Source: Pseudomonadota bacterium (lineage in GTDB: Bacteria > Desulfobacterota > Binatia > Binatales > Binataceae). Taken from it: a stretch of 64,000 nucleotides of DNA. The first letter of the stretch is position 1; each line of letters begins with the position of its first letter. The notes beneath the pieces were generated by a model. That model saw nothing but the letters and a program-made list of their open reading frames with translations, had not been told where the DNA came from and did no database searches. A program made the translations under genes and the position numbers. Below are positions 8,604 to 17,718 of this stretch, piece after piece. Location: positions 1 through 64,000 of the forward strand of contig JAJPIG010000021.1 in the NCBI GenBank assembly GCA_021324855.1, read 5' to 3'.

Positions 8604-9545
8604 CTAACGATGTTCGCGAACCAGCGGACCGGTCGGCTTATCCGCCGTGAAATTCGGCCACGGCTGCGAAGCCGCGATCACCGGGTTGCGGAGCACCCCG
8701 ATCTTTTCGATTTCGAGCTCGACCGTGTCGCCGGCCTTGAGCCGCTTGTCGCCCGCATAGGTGCCGGTCGAGATAATGTCGCCGGCTTCCATCAGCGTGT
8801 AATCGGAGCAATAAGCGAGGATTTCGTACGGATCGAAGATCATCCCCGAGGTGTTGCCGCTGCGCGTCACCTTGCCGTTGATGCGCACCTCCATCTTGAG
8901 ATTCCGCGGGTCGGGCAGTTCCTTCGCCGTCACGATCCACGGGCCCATCGGACAGAAGGTCGCAAAGTTCTTGGCGTACGAGTACGGCTGGCCCATCTTG
9001 AGCCGCTCGCGCTGGCGATCGCGCGCCGAGACGTCGTTGCAGATCGTATAGCCGAAGACATAATCGGGCGCCTGATGAGGCCTGATATGGCGGCAATTGC
9101 GGCCCACCACGACCGCCAGTTCGTGCTCCTCGTCGACTATCTGTGGGAAGGGCGGCAGCTCTATCGGCGCGCCGTGGGGAATCAGGTTGCATGAATACTT
9201 GGCGAAGATAATCGGCTCGTCGAAGAAGCTCAGGTTGGTTTCTTCGATATGCGTGCGATAGTTGAGCGCCAGCGCCAGAATCTTCGGCGGTCGAGCGATC
9301 GGCGGCAGCCACTTGGGGTCGGCGACGAGGTAATCGCCGAGCCTGCGATCGTTGCGTAGCCGATCGAGGCTCTGCGTACCGATGGTATCGACATCCATTC
9401 CCGACTCGATAATTGCAAGCATCGAATCGGTCCCGCGGATTTGCGGATGTGTGGTGGCGAGCGCGCGCGTGAGATCGACAATTCCTTCTGCAACCGCGAC
9501 GCCGACATGCACGGTGCCATTGGCGGAGAACGAGAGCAACTTCAT
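8604..9545 (-). CDS. Fumarylacetoacetate hydrolase-family protein
   Basis: A 313-residue member of the FAH superfamily, which cleaves C-C bonds of or decarboxylates/isomerises ring-cleavage products using a divalent metal. An N-terminal cap domain (MKLLSF...) leads to the catalytic fold with ILALALNYRTHIEE, the metal-binding EHELAVVVGR (two Glu) and GYTICNDVSARDRQ, and the C-terminal GDIISTGTYAG with VELEIEKIGVLRNPV. It starts at ATG 9543-9545 with AAGGACA upstream. The UbiD decarboxylase is divergent from it across a 162-bp promoter region, suggesting joint use in an aromatic acid pathway. Confidence 0.85.
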   Translation of the reverse strand: MKLLSFSANGTVHVGVAVAEGIVDLTRALATTHPQIRGTDSMLAIIESGMDVDTIGTQSLDRLRNDRRLGDYLVADPKWLPPIARPPKILALALNYRTHIEETNLSFFDEPIIFAKYSCNLIPHGAPIELPPFPQIVDEEHELAVVVGRNCRHIRPHQAPDYVFGYTICNDVSARDRQRERLKMGQPYSYAKNFATFCPMGPWIVTAKELPDPRNLKMEVRINGKVTRSGNTSGMIFDPYEILAYCSDYTLMEAGDIISTGTYAGDKRLKAGDTVELEIEKIGVLRNPVIAASQPWPNFTADKPTGPLVREHR

Positions 9546-9707
9546 AATGATTGTCCTTCAGTTTTCAGATGGCTTTGCCGCGAGGTTATCAAAGCAATCG
9601 GGAACCGAAAACCGGGCGGCGCCTTTATGAACCGCTGTGCCGTGGGATAAAGTCCGGCTCGACTGCGATGCGGCGCCGAAGGTCCCATCGCACTCGGGGA
9701 GCCAGCA

Positions 9708-11153
9708 ATGCCCTATGATCGGATGAAGGATTTTCTCGCCGAACTGGAACGTCGCGGCAAGCTGCGGCATATCACGGAGCCGGTCGATCGCACCTGGGAG
9801 CCGGCCTGCCTCGCCAAATGGATGTACCAGGCGATGCCGAACGACGAGCGTTTCGGGCTCTACTTCGATCACGTCAGGGGTTCAGAGATTCCGCTGGTGA
9901 CCGCCGCGCTCGGCGCGTCGACACACACTTACGCCGCCGCGCTCGAAGTCGAGCCGGAGCGGATCAACGAAAAGATCGTGCAGGCACTTTTGAATCCGAT
10001 TGCGCCGCGAACGGTCCCATCTGCGCCCTGCCAGGAAATTGTCCGACAGGGCGAGAATGCCCGCCTGAGCGACCTGCCGATTCCGACCTGGACGCCCGGC
10101 AAGGATGCGGGTCCGTACATCACGACCATCGTCGTGTCGCGTGACGCATACGGCGGGTTTCAGAATTTCGGCGTCTATCGAACCCAGGTACTCGATGACC
10201 ATAGCGTGGTCATCAACCTCTCGCCGGGTCGGCACGGCTTTCGATGCGTTCATTCGTACCTCGATCAGGGCAAGCCCGCGCCGATAGCGTGGGTGATCGC
10301 GGCCGAGCCCGCGGTCCATTTCGCGACCGTGGCCAACCTCGTCTATGGCGCGGAAGAGGTTGGTTTTGCGGGTGGACTCAAGGGCGCGCCCGTCGACCTG
10401 GTGAAAGCGACGACCGTCGATCTGATGGTTCCGGCGGCCGCCGAGATAATCATCGAGGGCGAGATTCTTCCTGACGAGACCGCCAACGAGGGACCGTTCG
10501 GCGAGTTCGCGGGCTTTATGGGGCCGGTGCTGGTGCGGCCGCGCGCGCATATCAAGGCGATCACGCATCGGCGCGATCCGATCTATTACGGCCTGACCAG
10601 CCAGATGCCGCCGAGCGAGAGCACCGTGATGCAGAGCCTAACCAACGCCGGCGTGATCCTGAAGACGCTCCGCCACGACCTCGGCGAGAGCACGGTTCGC
10701 GACGTTCATATCGATCTGACGTTCGGCGGATTGCTCGCGCACGGGATCGTCGCGATGAAGCCGCTCCATCCGCACCATGGCAAGCGTGTCGGAAGAATCC
10801 TGGCTGACCTGACGCCGCTCAAGCGCATCACGGTGGTCGATGCCGATGTCGACATCCGCGACGCGACCCATCTCGAATGGGCGCTCAACTCATGCTTCAA
10901 CCCGGAGCGCGATACGGTGATTCTCGATGATGTCTATTTTCCCCTGTACATGGATCCGTCGATCCGCACCGCCGACGGCCATGAAGCGCCGGGCAGCAAG
11001 ATCATCATCGATGCCACGCAGAAGATCGACGCGGGGTCGTTCTCGCTGCCGCCGCGCGAGACGATGATGCGCGCGCTCGAGCGATGGCGCGAGCTGGGAT
11101 TGCCCGAATTCAAGATTCCGCCGCGCGCCTGGTTCAGAATCCAACGATCCTGA
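9708..11153 (+). CDS. UbiD-family (de)carboxylase
   Basis: A 481-residue prenylated-FMN-dependent decarboxylase of the UbiD/Fdc/AroY type. The family catalytic triad can be placed: Arg158 in NFGVYRTQ, Glu261 and Glu266 in NEGPFGEFAG. Other family blocks include PAPIAWVIAAEP and QMPPSESTVMQS. Length is normal. It may act on an aromatic or alpha,beta-unsaturated acid rather than on 4-hydroxy-3-polyprenylbenzoate; substrate cannot be read from sequence. No ubiX (prenyl-FMN synthase) gene is seen in the window, so the cofactor must be made elsewhere in the genome. Confidence 0.87.
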   Translation: MPYDRMKDFLAELERRGKLRHITEPVDRTWEPACLAKWMYQAMPNDERFGLYFDHVRGSEIPLVTAALGASTHTYAAALEVEPERINEKIVQALLNPIAPRTVPSAPCQEIVRQGENARLSDLPIPTWTPGKDAGPYITTIVVSRDAYGGFQNFGVYRTQVLDDHSVVINLSPGRHGFRCVHSYLDQGKPAPIAWVIAAEPAVHFATVANLVYGAEEVGFAGGLKGAPVDLVKATTVDLMVPAAAEIIIEGEILPDETANEGPFGEFAGFMGPVLVRPRAHIKAITHRRDPIYYGLTSQMPPSESTVMQSLTNAGVILKTLRHDLGESTVRDVHIDLTFGGLLAHGIVAMKPLHPHHGKRVGRILADLTPLKRITVVDADVDIRDATHLEWALNSCFNPERDTVILDDVYFPLYMDPSIRTADGHEAPGSKIIIDATQKIDAGSFSLPPRETMMRALERWRELGLPEFKIPPRAWFRIQRS

Positions 11154-11392
11154 ACTGAACGATGCCGGCAGCTAGCAACCCGGCATTGCGCATTCGACGC
11201 TTCCGCTCGATGAATCGTTTTGATCAGCCTGCCAAGTGCAGTTGGCATCCCGGTAGGTTTTCGCAGCACCATCGAGCAGCGTAAATTCGGCTTAGTTTCT
11301 ACATCGTAGGCTATATTGCTCCAGTTTGGCCCGGCACGGACGATGCAGTAGCACCGCACCAGGAAGAGTAAGGAATTGAGAGGAGACGGACC

Positions 11393-11596
11393 GTGACTAA
11401 GGACATGCTTCGGCTTCGTGACTGGCCCATCATCAGCTTTTCGGTTTTCACGCTCGGCTTGTTTGCGGCACAGGAGTTCGGCCGTGGTTTTACGCAGGCA
11501 ACCGGGCTGACTTTTCTGGCCGTGGTGCTGATCTGGTTGCCTGCATCGCTGACCCGCCGAAAATCGAATGCCGAGGCGCGAGGCGCGACCGTCTGA
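11393..11596 (+). CDS. Small membrane protein of unknown function
   Basis: A 67-residue protein begun by GTG at 11393 with an excellent ribosome site (GAGGAGACGG, 2-10 bases upstream). It has two hydrophobic stretches at about residues 13-25 and 38-50, followed by a basic tail. I do not recognise it. It lies 36 bp before the Flp-pilin-like gene and may share its transcript. Confidence 0.55.
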   Translation: MTKDMLRLRDWPIISFSVFTLGLFAAQEFGRGFTQATGLTFLAVVLIWLPASLTRRKSNAEARGATV

Positions 11597-11632
11597 GGTT
11601 TTGCATCGCGGCGCAAGAGAGGGGGGATAGAG

Positions 11633-11878
11633 ATGAACCTGATCGTCATTTGGATAATGCGGCTATGCGAGCTGCGGGACGCGATTGCGAGAGGGCAAAT
11701 CGCTGGTTCGCAGCTCATCCCGAATTTCCTGTCGTCGCTGCGCGTAAGGCGCGAAGGTGACGACGAACTCGGCGATACGACCCGGGCCGAATACGCGCTG
11801 CTCGTGGTGATTCTGGCGATAGTATTATTTGTCGGCTATCACACGCTGAGCAGTGGCGGGTTGTTCTCGCCCATGTGA
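11633..11878 (+). CDS. Small Flp-pilin-like protein
   Basis: An 81-residue protein with GAGAGGGGGG just before the ATG. After a 46-residue hydrophilic leader comes GDTTRAEYALL followed by a 20-residue hydrophobic helix. This resembles the Flp/Tad pilin motif, Gly then four or five residues, Glu-Tyr, then a hydrophobic stem. In standard Flp pilins Glu is +5 from the cleavage Gly, whereas here it is +6, and the leader is unusually long. No tadA, tadV or cpa genes are in the window, so a role as a minor or orphan pilin is tentative. Confidence 0.5.
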   Translation: MNLIVIWIMRLCELRDAIARGQIAGSQLIPNFLSSLRVRREGDDELGDTTRAEYALLVVILAIVLFVGYHTLSSGGLFSPM

Positions 11879-11967
11879 TCAAAGCCATGACGCCTTCGGC
11901 CTGGTGCGCGCATCGGGGGAAGCGTGCACCGGCCGGAGGGCCCGTAAAGTTGTCGCTCGACCACTTA

Positions 11968-12012
11968 GAGAGGCCGGGATGATTGCTGCCGCCTGAAAAA
12001 TCCCGGCCTCTC
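11968..12012. terminator. Long inverted repeat, likely transcription end or attenuator
   Basis: GAGAGGCCGGGAT (11968-11980) pairs perfectly with ATCCCGGCCTCTC (12000-12012) across a 19-base loop. It follows the small pilin-like gene and precedes the Rieske oxygenase gene. There is no T-run, so it may be a factor-dependent terminator or an mRNA hairpin. Confidence 0.5.
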
Positions 12013-12132
12013 GCCTCCCCATTCATTTATCCTTGCCCGATACCGCTCGCGACGCTTGGCGCATCCGGCGTTCATCGGCTATAAGCATAGCTACTCCGCG
12101 CCCGCTCGCGCAGTTTCGGGAAGGTTAAGGAC

Positions 12133-13320
12133 ATGGGAGCCACTGCGAGAAAACTTCAGCCGAAATCGATCGCCGGCCGTCAGTACCAGCCGTACCTGGA
12201 GGCCTCCTGGGGCATCAAGAATCACTGGTACCCCGCGGCGTTCAGCAGCGAGCTGCCGGAACGCGGCACCAAGGGTGTGATGATCGCCGGTCACGAGATC
12301 GTGCTGCGTCGCTCCCGCGGCAAGGTCTATGCGTTGCAGGATCGATGTATCCATCGATGGGTCCGCATGTCCGACAAACCGCTGCGCGTCAGCGACGATC
12401 ATATGACCTGCTGGTATCATGGTTTCTGTTACGGGCTCGAAGATGGCGTGCTGAAGACGATTATCGGCGCGCCCGAAGATCCCATCATCAACCAAGTCAA
12501 GATTCGCACCTATCCGGTGCAGGAGATCAACGGGCTCATTTTCCTCTTCGTGGGTGACGAGGATTACAAGCCGATTCCGCCGCTCGCGGCCGATCTGCCG
12601 ATCCGCATTACGGACGTGCCCAATCCTCCCGGCCATCCCCTCGACAAGGAGGTCTACGTCCGCGGCATTCATCGCACGGCCAACTCAAACTGGCGGCTGG
12701 CCGTCGAGAACGGCTTCGACCCGGGGCACATCCTGATTCACTACGACAACATCCTGATGGCTGCGACGGAACGCAAGCTTTATCTCGGCGCCGAGCCGAT
12801 CACGCCTGCCGCCGTCAAAATGATCGACGAGCCCGATGGTCCCAAGGGCATCATGAATATGTACTACGATCAGTCGGCGTATCGGATGGTGCAGGAGAAT
12901 CCGATCGTCAAGATGAAAGTGCGCGGGCGGGTCGATTATCCGGTGCGCACCTCGATGTATCTGCCGGGCGTGCTGTTGGTCGAGAACTGGCCGCTGCAGG
13001 GATGGGCACAGTACGAGTGGTACGTGCCGACCGACGACCAGCATCACGAATACTGGGAAGTCGTGGTCCATCCCTGCCATAACGCGGACGAACGCGAAGA
13101 GGCGGACTATCTCTACGAGGGGGCATTCGAGAAAATCGCACTGCGTGATTTCAATGATCGCGACATCTTTGCCCGCGAAGCAATGCAGAAGGTGTACGGC
13201 AGCGGCAAGGGCTGGGACAAGGAAGTGCTTTGTTCGATGGACACGATAATCGTCGGCTGGCGCAAGCTGGTGTCGCAGTTCAATCGCGGAATCCAGGAGC
13301 CGCCAGACTTTCTTGAATAG
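12133..13320 (+). CDS. Rieske non-heme iron oxygenase, carbazole/2-oxoquinoline oxygenase type
   Basis: The catalytic subunit of an aromatic ring-hydroxylating oxygenase, 395 residues. The Rieske [2Fe-2S] ligands are Cys72-x-His74 and Cys93-x2-His96; the mononuclear iron ligands are probably Asp196, His199 and His203 (GFDPGHILIH). The block ENGFDPGHILIHYDNI and the overall length resemble CarAa and 2-oxo-1,2-dihydroquinoline 8-monooxygenase, which are homotrimers without a beta subunit. No ferredoxin or reductase gene lies nearby, so electron partners are elsewhere. The ATG is preceded by AAGGTTAAGGA. Confidence 0.85.
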   Translation: MGATARKLQPKSIAGRQYQPYLEASWGIKNHWYPAAFSSELPERGTKGVMIAGHEIVLRRSRGKVYALQDRCIHRWVRMSDKPLRVSDDHMTCWYHGFCYGLEDGVLKTIIGAPEDPIINQVKIRTYPVQEINGLIFLFVGDEDYKPIPPLAADLPIRITDVPNPPGHPLDKEVYVRGIHRTANSNWRLAVENGFDPGHILIHYDNILMAATERKLYLGAEPITPAAVKMIDEPDGPKGIMNMYYDQSAYRMVQENPIVKMKVRGRVDYPVRTSMYLPGVLLVENWPLQGWAQYEWYVPTDDQHHEYWEVVVHPCHNADEREEADYLYEGAFEKIALRDFNDRDIFAREAMQKVYGSGKGWDKEVLCSMDTIIVGWRKLVSQFNRGIQEPPDFLE

Positions 13321-13332
13321 CCGATGTCGCTC

Positions 13333-13375
13333 GATCAGTCCGGGTTAATCGTTCGAGGCGAACGATCAGTCCCGG
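13333..13375. repeat. Short direct repeat flanking a perfect hairpin
   Basis: GATCAGTCCGGG (13333-13344) is repeated with one change at 13364-13375. Between and overlapping the copies, ATCGTTCG-AGG-CGAACGAT (13348-13366) forms a perfect 8-bp hairpin. It lies in the gap between the Rieske oxygenase and DUF1329 genes and could be a terminator-like structure. Confidence 0.4.
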
Positions 13376-13468
13376 CGCTTTCGCCGAAACACAAAACGAG
13401 ATTGCGGCATGGCGGACGCATGTAACCGGCGCGCGCCGGCCGCAGTTTTTATGGAATCGAGGTGCCGA

Positions 13469-14767
13469 ATGTTTTCGAGGTGGTGGGCCGCGCTCGCGGC
13501 CGCGTGTCTGTCAATTGCAACGCCCGCGCTATGTGCTGAGTCCGCGCCCAATCCAATTCCAGTCGGCACAGTGATCACGCCGCAGAACTGGAAACAGTAC
13601 CGGCAGTACATGCCGGAGGGGATGCAGATGCTGTTCACCGGCAATTACTTCTGGAAAGTGCCGGCGGATTTCCGCATCGAGGTCGGATCGCAAAACAACT
13701 ATCCCGTGCCGCGGGTCTATCGCGATAACACGGAGAAATATAGTTCGCGGGTCCGAGTGATCGATACCGCCCGCGGCGGTCACGCGCTCGAAGGATATGT
13801 GGCGGGGTTGCCGTTTCCGAATCCCTCGGATCCGTTGAAGGGCTTCAAAATTCTGGCCGATCTCTGGTACCGCCCGATGCCTTACCTGTACTGCGGCAAT
13901 GAAGATCATGAATACCTCGTCAACAGCGGCGGACAGACCTCGGGCTTTCGCGTCGAGCAGGTCTTCAGGCGGCTCGATCATATCAGTCATGCCGGCATGC
14001 CGATCACCGATCCACAGGCCGAGGGGGTCGATTACAGCGAATACGCGATGTTCACCGAGCCGGAACAATACAAGTACACTCAAATACTCACTCTCTTTTA
14101 TGACAATCCGCAGCGCTCCGAAGATGATTTCCTGTACGTCCCGCAATTGCGCCGCGCTCTGCGCCAGACCGCAAATCAACGCTGTGCGCCGATGACCAAC
14201 GGCGACTTCACACCCGATGATCTCGAAGGTTTCAACGGCGGTATTCTGCGCTTCCAGGCCGAGTACCTTCGCGATCAGCAAATTCTGGCGCTGATTAACG
14301 CGGATCCGAGGCTCTACGGCGATCCCGCGAATTACTATCCGATCTATTTGCCCAAGCCGATAGTAGGCAAATGGGAAGTGCGGGATAATTATGTAATCGA
14401 CGTGCGGCGAATCCCCTCTCAGCGGGCCGGTTACTGCTACGGTAAACAGATCGTCTATGTTGACAAGGTTTCCTACAACACGTCGTGGAAGGACCTCTAC
14501 GACCCGGCGATGAAGCTGACCAAGTTCCAGTCATCGCAAAAAATCGCGACCGAGGTGCCGGGAGAGGGGAAACAGTTTTTTGCCGGCAATGCGATCGAAA
14601 CGATGTGGGACATCAGCAAAAATCATTTGAGCTTTTTCGTGACCGCCGGGCCCGACGGCAAAGGCGGACTGGTCGCGAACGAAGCCTGCCGCAACGTTGA
14701 CGGCGTTAACTACGACGACGTCAAGCGCTACAGCACGGTCGGCGGTTTGACGCAGGTGATGCGCTAG
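13469..14767 (+). CDS. DUF1329 outer-membrane/periplasmic protein
   Basis: A 432-residue exported protein of the DUF1329 family, often found beside hydrophobic-compound degradation genes and thought to be an outer-membrane or lipid-handling factor. I chose ATG 13469 (MFSRWW) because GAGG lies 6 bases before it and a clean signal peptide ending ALCAE follows; longer in-frame starts at 13409 and 13451 add a non-signal extension. Family blocks include GLPFPNP, DPxKGFKI and a C-terminal ALRQTANQRCAPM-like segment followed by RIPSQRAGYCYGK. It follows the Rieske gene by 148 bp and overlaps the convergent isochorismatase gene by 4 bases. Confidence 0.82.
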   Translation: MFSRWWAALAAACLSIATPALCAESAPNPIPVGTVITPQNWKQYRQYMPEGMQMLFTGNYFWKVPADFRIEVGSQNNYPVPRVYRDNTEKYSSRVRVIDTARGGHALEGYVAGLPFPNPSDPLKGFKILADLWYRPMPYLYCGNEDHEYLVNSGGQTSGFRVEQVFRRLDHISHAGMPITDPQAEGVDYSEYAMFTEPEQYKYTQILTLFYDNPQRSEDDFLYVPQLRRALRQTANQRCAPMTNGDFTPDDLEGFNGGILRFQAEYLRDQQILALINADPRLYGDPANYYPIYLPKPIVGKWEVRDNYVIDVRRIPSQRAGYCYGKQIVYVDKVSYNTSWKDLYDPAMKLTKFQSSQKIATEVPGEGKQFFAGNAIETMWDISKNHLSFFVTAGPDGKGGLVANEACRNVDGVNYDDVKRYSTVGGLTQVMR

Positions 14768-15378
14768 CGCGAGGCCTCGAGCAGCGCCGCGGCGTCGTGC
14801 GCGATTGCCGCAAAGCGATCCCCCAGCGCGGCAAGCTCGGCGCGATGCAGCGTGGCGGCATCGACCACGCCGCCCTGGCCATCGGGTAGATCGCGCGTGG
14901 CGCAGGCCGACGCCAGCACCGTCGCCGAGTACCCGAGATCGACTCCGGCGCGGACCGTCGAACTTACGCACATATGCGTCATGAATCCGGCGAAGACGAT
15001 CTCCTTGATGCCGCGGGCGCGCAGGCGAGCGTCAAGATCGGTACCCGCGAAGCTGTTCGGCATCCCTTTGTTGATGATCGGTTCGCCGCCGACCGGCGTC
15101 AGCGCAGGCGCGAGTCTGAACCCTGGAGTATCCGGACCGAACAGTCCTCCGGGTTGGCCCTTGTGCTGAACATGAAAAATCGGACGGCCGGCGCTCCGCG
15201 CCGCTTCGACGATCCGCACTGCCTCGCCTATCGCGAAAACCGCGCCGGGAAGCGGCAGCCGTCCGTCGATATACTCCATCTGGTAATCGATTAGCACCAC
15301 GGCGACGTTGCCCGCGGCAAGCTTTGGAAGCTTCGCTCCGACCCCGGCCATCTCGAGTAACGTTTTCGGTTGCGTCAT
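14764..15378 (-). CDS. Isochorismatase-like cysteine hydrolase
   Basis: A 204-residue hydrolase of the isochorismatase/nicotinamidase fold. The catalytic triad is visible: Asp31 (VVLIDYQ), Lys104 (IINKGMPNSF) and Cys137 (THMCVSS), with the usual cis-peptide position before Cys137. Members hydrolyse isochorismate, nicotinamide, carbamates or other amides; the substrate is not clear here. It is the last gene of a leftward group, 16 bp after the second chromate-transporter half. Confidence 0.85.
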   Translation of the reverse strand: MTQPKTLLEMAGVGAKLPKLAAGNVAVVLIDYQMEYIDGRLPLPGAVFAIGEAVRIVEAARSAGRPIFHVQHKGQPGGLFGPDTPGFRLAPALTPVGGEPIINKGMPNSFAGTDLDARLRARGIKEIVFAGFMTHMCVSSTVRAGVDLGYSATVLASACATRDLPDGQGGVVDAATLHRAELAALGDRFAAIAHDAAALLEASR

Positions 15379-15394
15379 TGGTTTCTCTCGCGAT

Positions 15395-15925
15395 CTACGC
15401 GAAATGGAAGCGGGTCGACAGCAGGTAGATCAGGCCGCCGACCATAATGACCAGCGCCGGATTGACGTGACGCCACAGCAGCATCGCGAACACGATGATC
15501 GCGATCGCCCCGCTGACCGCATCGATGACCGACAGCCGCGCGATCGCCATCGTACCCGCGAGCATCAGCCCGATCGCCACCGGCGCCATCCCGCGCTGGA
15601 TTGCCTTGCGCCACGGCGACGCGGCGAAATGGACCCAGAGACGATTGGCGAACAGCGTGAGCACGCAATCAGGGACGAAGAATGCGATGCCGACCACGAA
15701 GGCGCCCAGAAAGCCCGCGAGCTTGTACCCGATCAGCATGACCATCAGCATGTTCGGTCCCGGTGCGACCTGGCCGATGCTGTAAATCGAGCGGAACTGG
15801 TTGTCCGTGATCCAATGGTAGTCATGCACGGTCATCCGCTGCATCTCGGGCAGCACCGCCGTGCCGCCGCCGACCGCGCACAGCCCCAGCAAGGCAAAAA
15901 CCCAGAACAAGCTGAACAGCTTCAT
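15395..15925 (-). CDS. chrA: Chromate transporter, second half-domain
   Basis: One half of a short-chain CHR-family transporter pair that exports chromate. The 176 residues contain about six hydrophobic helices and the CHR signatures GGGTAVLPEM near residue 19 and QVAPGPNMLMVMLIGY near 52-67. Its start overlaps the end of the other half by 4 bases (15922-15925), as expected for translationally coupled antiparallel halves that form a heterodimer. Confidence 0.85.
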   Translation of the reverse strand: MKLFSLFWVFALLGLCAVGGGTAVLPEMQRMTVHDYHWITDNQFRSIYSIGQVAPGPNMLMVMLIGYKLAGFLGAFVVGIAFFVPDCVLTLFANRLWVHFAASPWRKAIQRGMAPVAIGLMLAGTMAIARLSVIDAVSGAIAIIVFAMLLWRHVNPALVIMVGGLIYLLSTRFHFA

Positions 15926-16563
15926 TGCCGCAACAACTCGTGACGCCGATGAAAATGTGGATGAGGCAGCTTCACTTCACGTTCGCCATGATGACTTCCC
16001 GGACGGTACATCCAGACCGCGAAGGGTCCGATTGTCAGCAACACGATGACCAACGACACATGAAAGAAAAATACCGCGACAAACGTTGCCGTCAGCAGGC
16101 TTAGATCGAGCCAGTGCGTGAACTGGCGATGCCCCAGTTGGACCGTGACGGTGGCGAGCAGTCCGACCGCGGCGGCCGCGACGCCGATCAGGAAACTCTT
16201 CACCAGGATGTTTTGATGCTGCTGCTCCCACAGCACGCCAAGCGTCATGACGATCAACGTCCCGGGCAACAGCATGCCCGCGACCGCCACTGCCGCGCCG
16301 ATCACGCCGCGCATCCGATCGCCGACCACCACGCTCAAGTTGACCGAGTTCAGTCCCGGCAACGTCTGGCTGATTTCGAGCGCGTCGAGAAATTCATCGT
16401 CGTTAAGCCATCCCTCGCTGCGCACCATGTATTCGCGCAGGTAGGCGACCACGCCGCCGCCGAAACTGATCGCGCCCGCCATCAGGAAGATCTTGAAGAT
16501 GTGGCCGAGGGTCGGGCGAGCCTCGGTTGTCGAAGTAACCGCCGCCGTTCCGGGTTCACTCAT
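15922..16563 (-). CDS. chrA: Chromate transporter, first half-domain
   Basis: The N-terminal type CHR half, 213 residues from ATG 16561-16563. It shows the family start SFGGGVVAYLREY, then QTLPGLNSVNLSVVVGDRMRG, and ends in a His-rich tail (HPHFHRRHE). The start overlaps the upstream CYTH-like gene by 8 bases; an earlier in-frame ATG at 16680 would lie inside that gene and adds no family sequence. With the 176-residue partner it makes a complete transporter. Confidence 0.85.
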   Translation of the reverse strand: MSEPGTAAVTSTTEARPTLGHIFKIFLMAGAISFGGGVVAYLREYMVRSEGWLNDDEFLDALEISQTLPGLNSVNLSVVVGDRMRGVIGAAVAVAGMLLPGTLIVMTLGVLWEQQHQNILVKSFLIGVAAAAVGLLATVTVQLGHRQFTHWLDLSLLTATFVAVFFFHVSLVIVLLTIGPFAVWMYRPGSHHGEREVKLPHPHFHRRHELLRQ

Positions 16564-17443
16564 GATTCGTGACTGGAATCTTGCCCAGGCTGTAGACCAG
16601 CGCTGTTTTGGTTGTGCCGGGCTGAATCCATTCCTCGATCCGGAGTTGCAATGTGCGGAAGAACTCTTCCGAGAGTTCACGCGGCTTGCGGCGCAACTCT
16701 TCGAGCCGCTCGAACTTCATCTGGAAACTGAACTCGCCGACCAAGTCGGCCTTCGTATGATGATTGCGCCAGATCGCGATGTTCGACTTGGCGAAGGTCT
16801 TGGAATCGAACTCCAGAATACCGAGATTCGCGAGCGTTTCATCGACCACCACGCCGTTGACCTCGCTGAGCCGGGTCTCGGCCTTGGCTCCGACCCTCAT
16901 CAGGGCCGGAAAGACCTGGCATATGGTTTCGAAGCGCTGGGTTAGGATCGTGTTCGGCGTGTCGAGCTCGCAGGCATGCGAGTAGATCGTGCGCAAGCCT
17001 CCGAGCTGGTTCGGCAGCGGCAGCAACTCCTCCTTGAACTTCACGGTGTTGACGCACGGCAGCAGCGGCCGAACGTCGACCGAGGCCGCGACCTCGCGAT
17101 GCGGGCTGCGCAGTTTGAGCGTAAGTTCGAAGTTCGGCTCGGGGCGGCCGTGGCGATAGAACGTCCGCTTCCGCAGGATGAAACTGTTATTGTAGAGGCG
17201 GAACTTGGGCGTATCGAGGAATACCACCTCGCGCAAATGCAGCGAGACCGGTTTCTCCGGCTTCGACATCGAGATGCCGAGGCTTTTGGCCGTGCGATGA
17301 ACGGCCTTCCAGAACTTGTGGAAGGACGACGGCTTGGTGAACAGCTCCGCCTTCAGCAGAATCTTGCACTCCCGATATTGAACGTCGTCGGCCCGCTCGA
17401 GCGGCACCGTGGCGATTTTGGAATGGGTCAGTGTTGCGCTCAT
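16556..17443 (-). CDS. CYTH/VTC-like domain protein
   Basis: A 295-residue soluble protein. The central part shows a tunnel-fold pattern: YRECKILLKAE, VFLDTPKFRLYNNSFILRKRTFY, FELTLKLRSP, and later KAETRLSEVNGVVVDET followed by LGILEFDSKTF and GEFSFQMKF. This is the E-x-K...LR-x-R...K arrangement of CYTH/VTC triphosphate-handling domains, though the match is distant. I use the ATG at 17443; the preceding 85 codons in frame are Arg/Ser-rich and non-conserved. It heads the leftward operon with the chromate transporter and isochorismatase genes. Function is uncertain. Confidence 0.55.
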   Translation of the reverse strand: MSATLTHSKIATVPLERADDVQYRECKILLKAELFTKPSSFHKFWKAVHRTAKSLGISMSKPEKPVSLHLREVVFLDTPKFRLYNNSFILRKRTFYRHGRPEPNFELTLKLRSPHREVAASVDVRPLLPCVNTVKFKEELLPLPNQLGGLRTIYSHACELDTPNTILTQRFETICQVFPALMRVGAKAETRLSEVNGVVVDETLANLGILEFDSKTFAKSNIAIWRNHHTKADLVGEFSFQMKFERLEELRRKPRELSEEFFRTLQLRIEEWIQPGTTKTALVYSLGKIPVTNHE

Positions 17444-17718
17444 CGGCCGGTCAGTCGTCCGCCTCTCCTCCCGCCTCCGTCCCCATGGGCGAGAATCATT
17501 GCAAAATGCGTTCGAGGAAACTTGTAACCTAGACGCAGACCGTTTGCTATCCCGCCTCCGTCGGATGGCATGAGATGAGCCCGAGTTGGCCGCTGAGGAT
17601 GATGAGGGTAAAAAGCTTTTTGGATGCGAAGCGCCTTGACAATCGAAATCCTGCTGGATACGCGATAAACTCGAAAGCTCGCGTAACTTGCGAGGCATGA
17701 AAGGAAGTCAGGAAGCAG

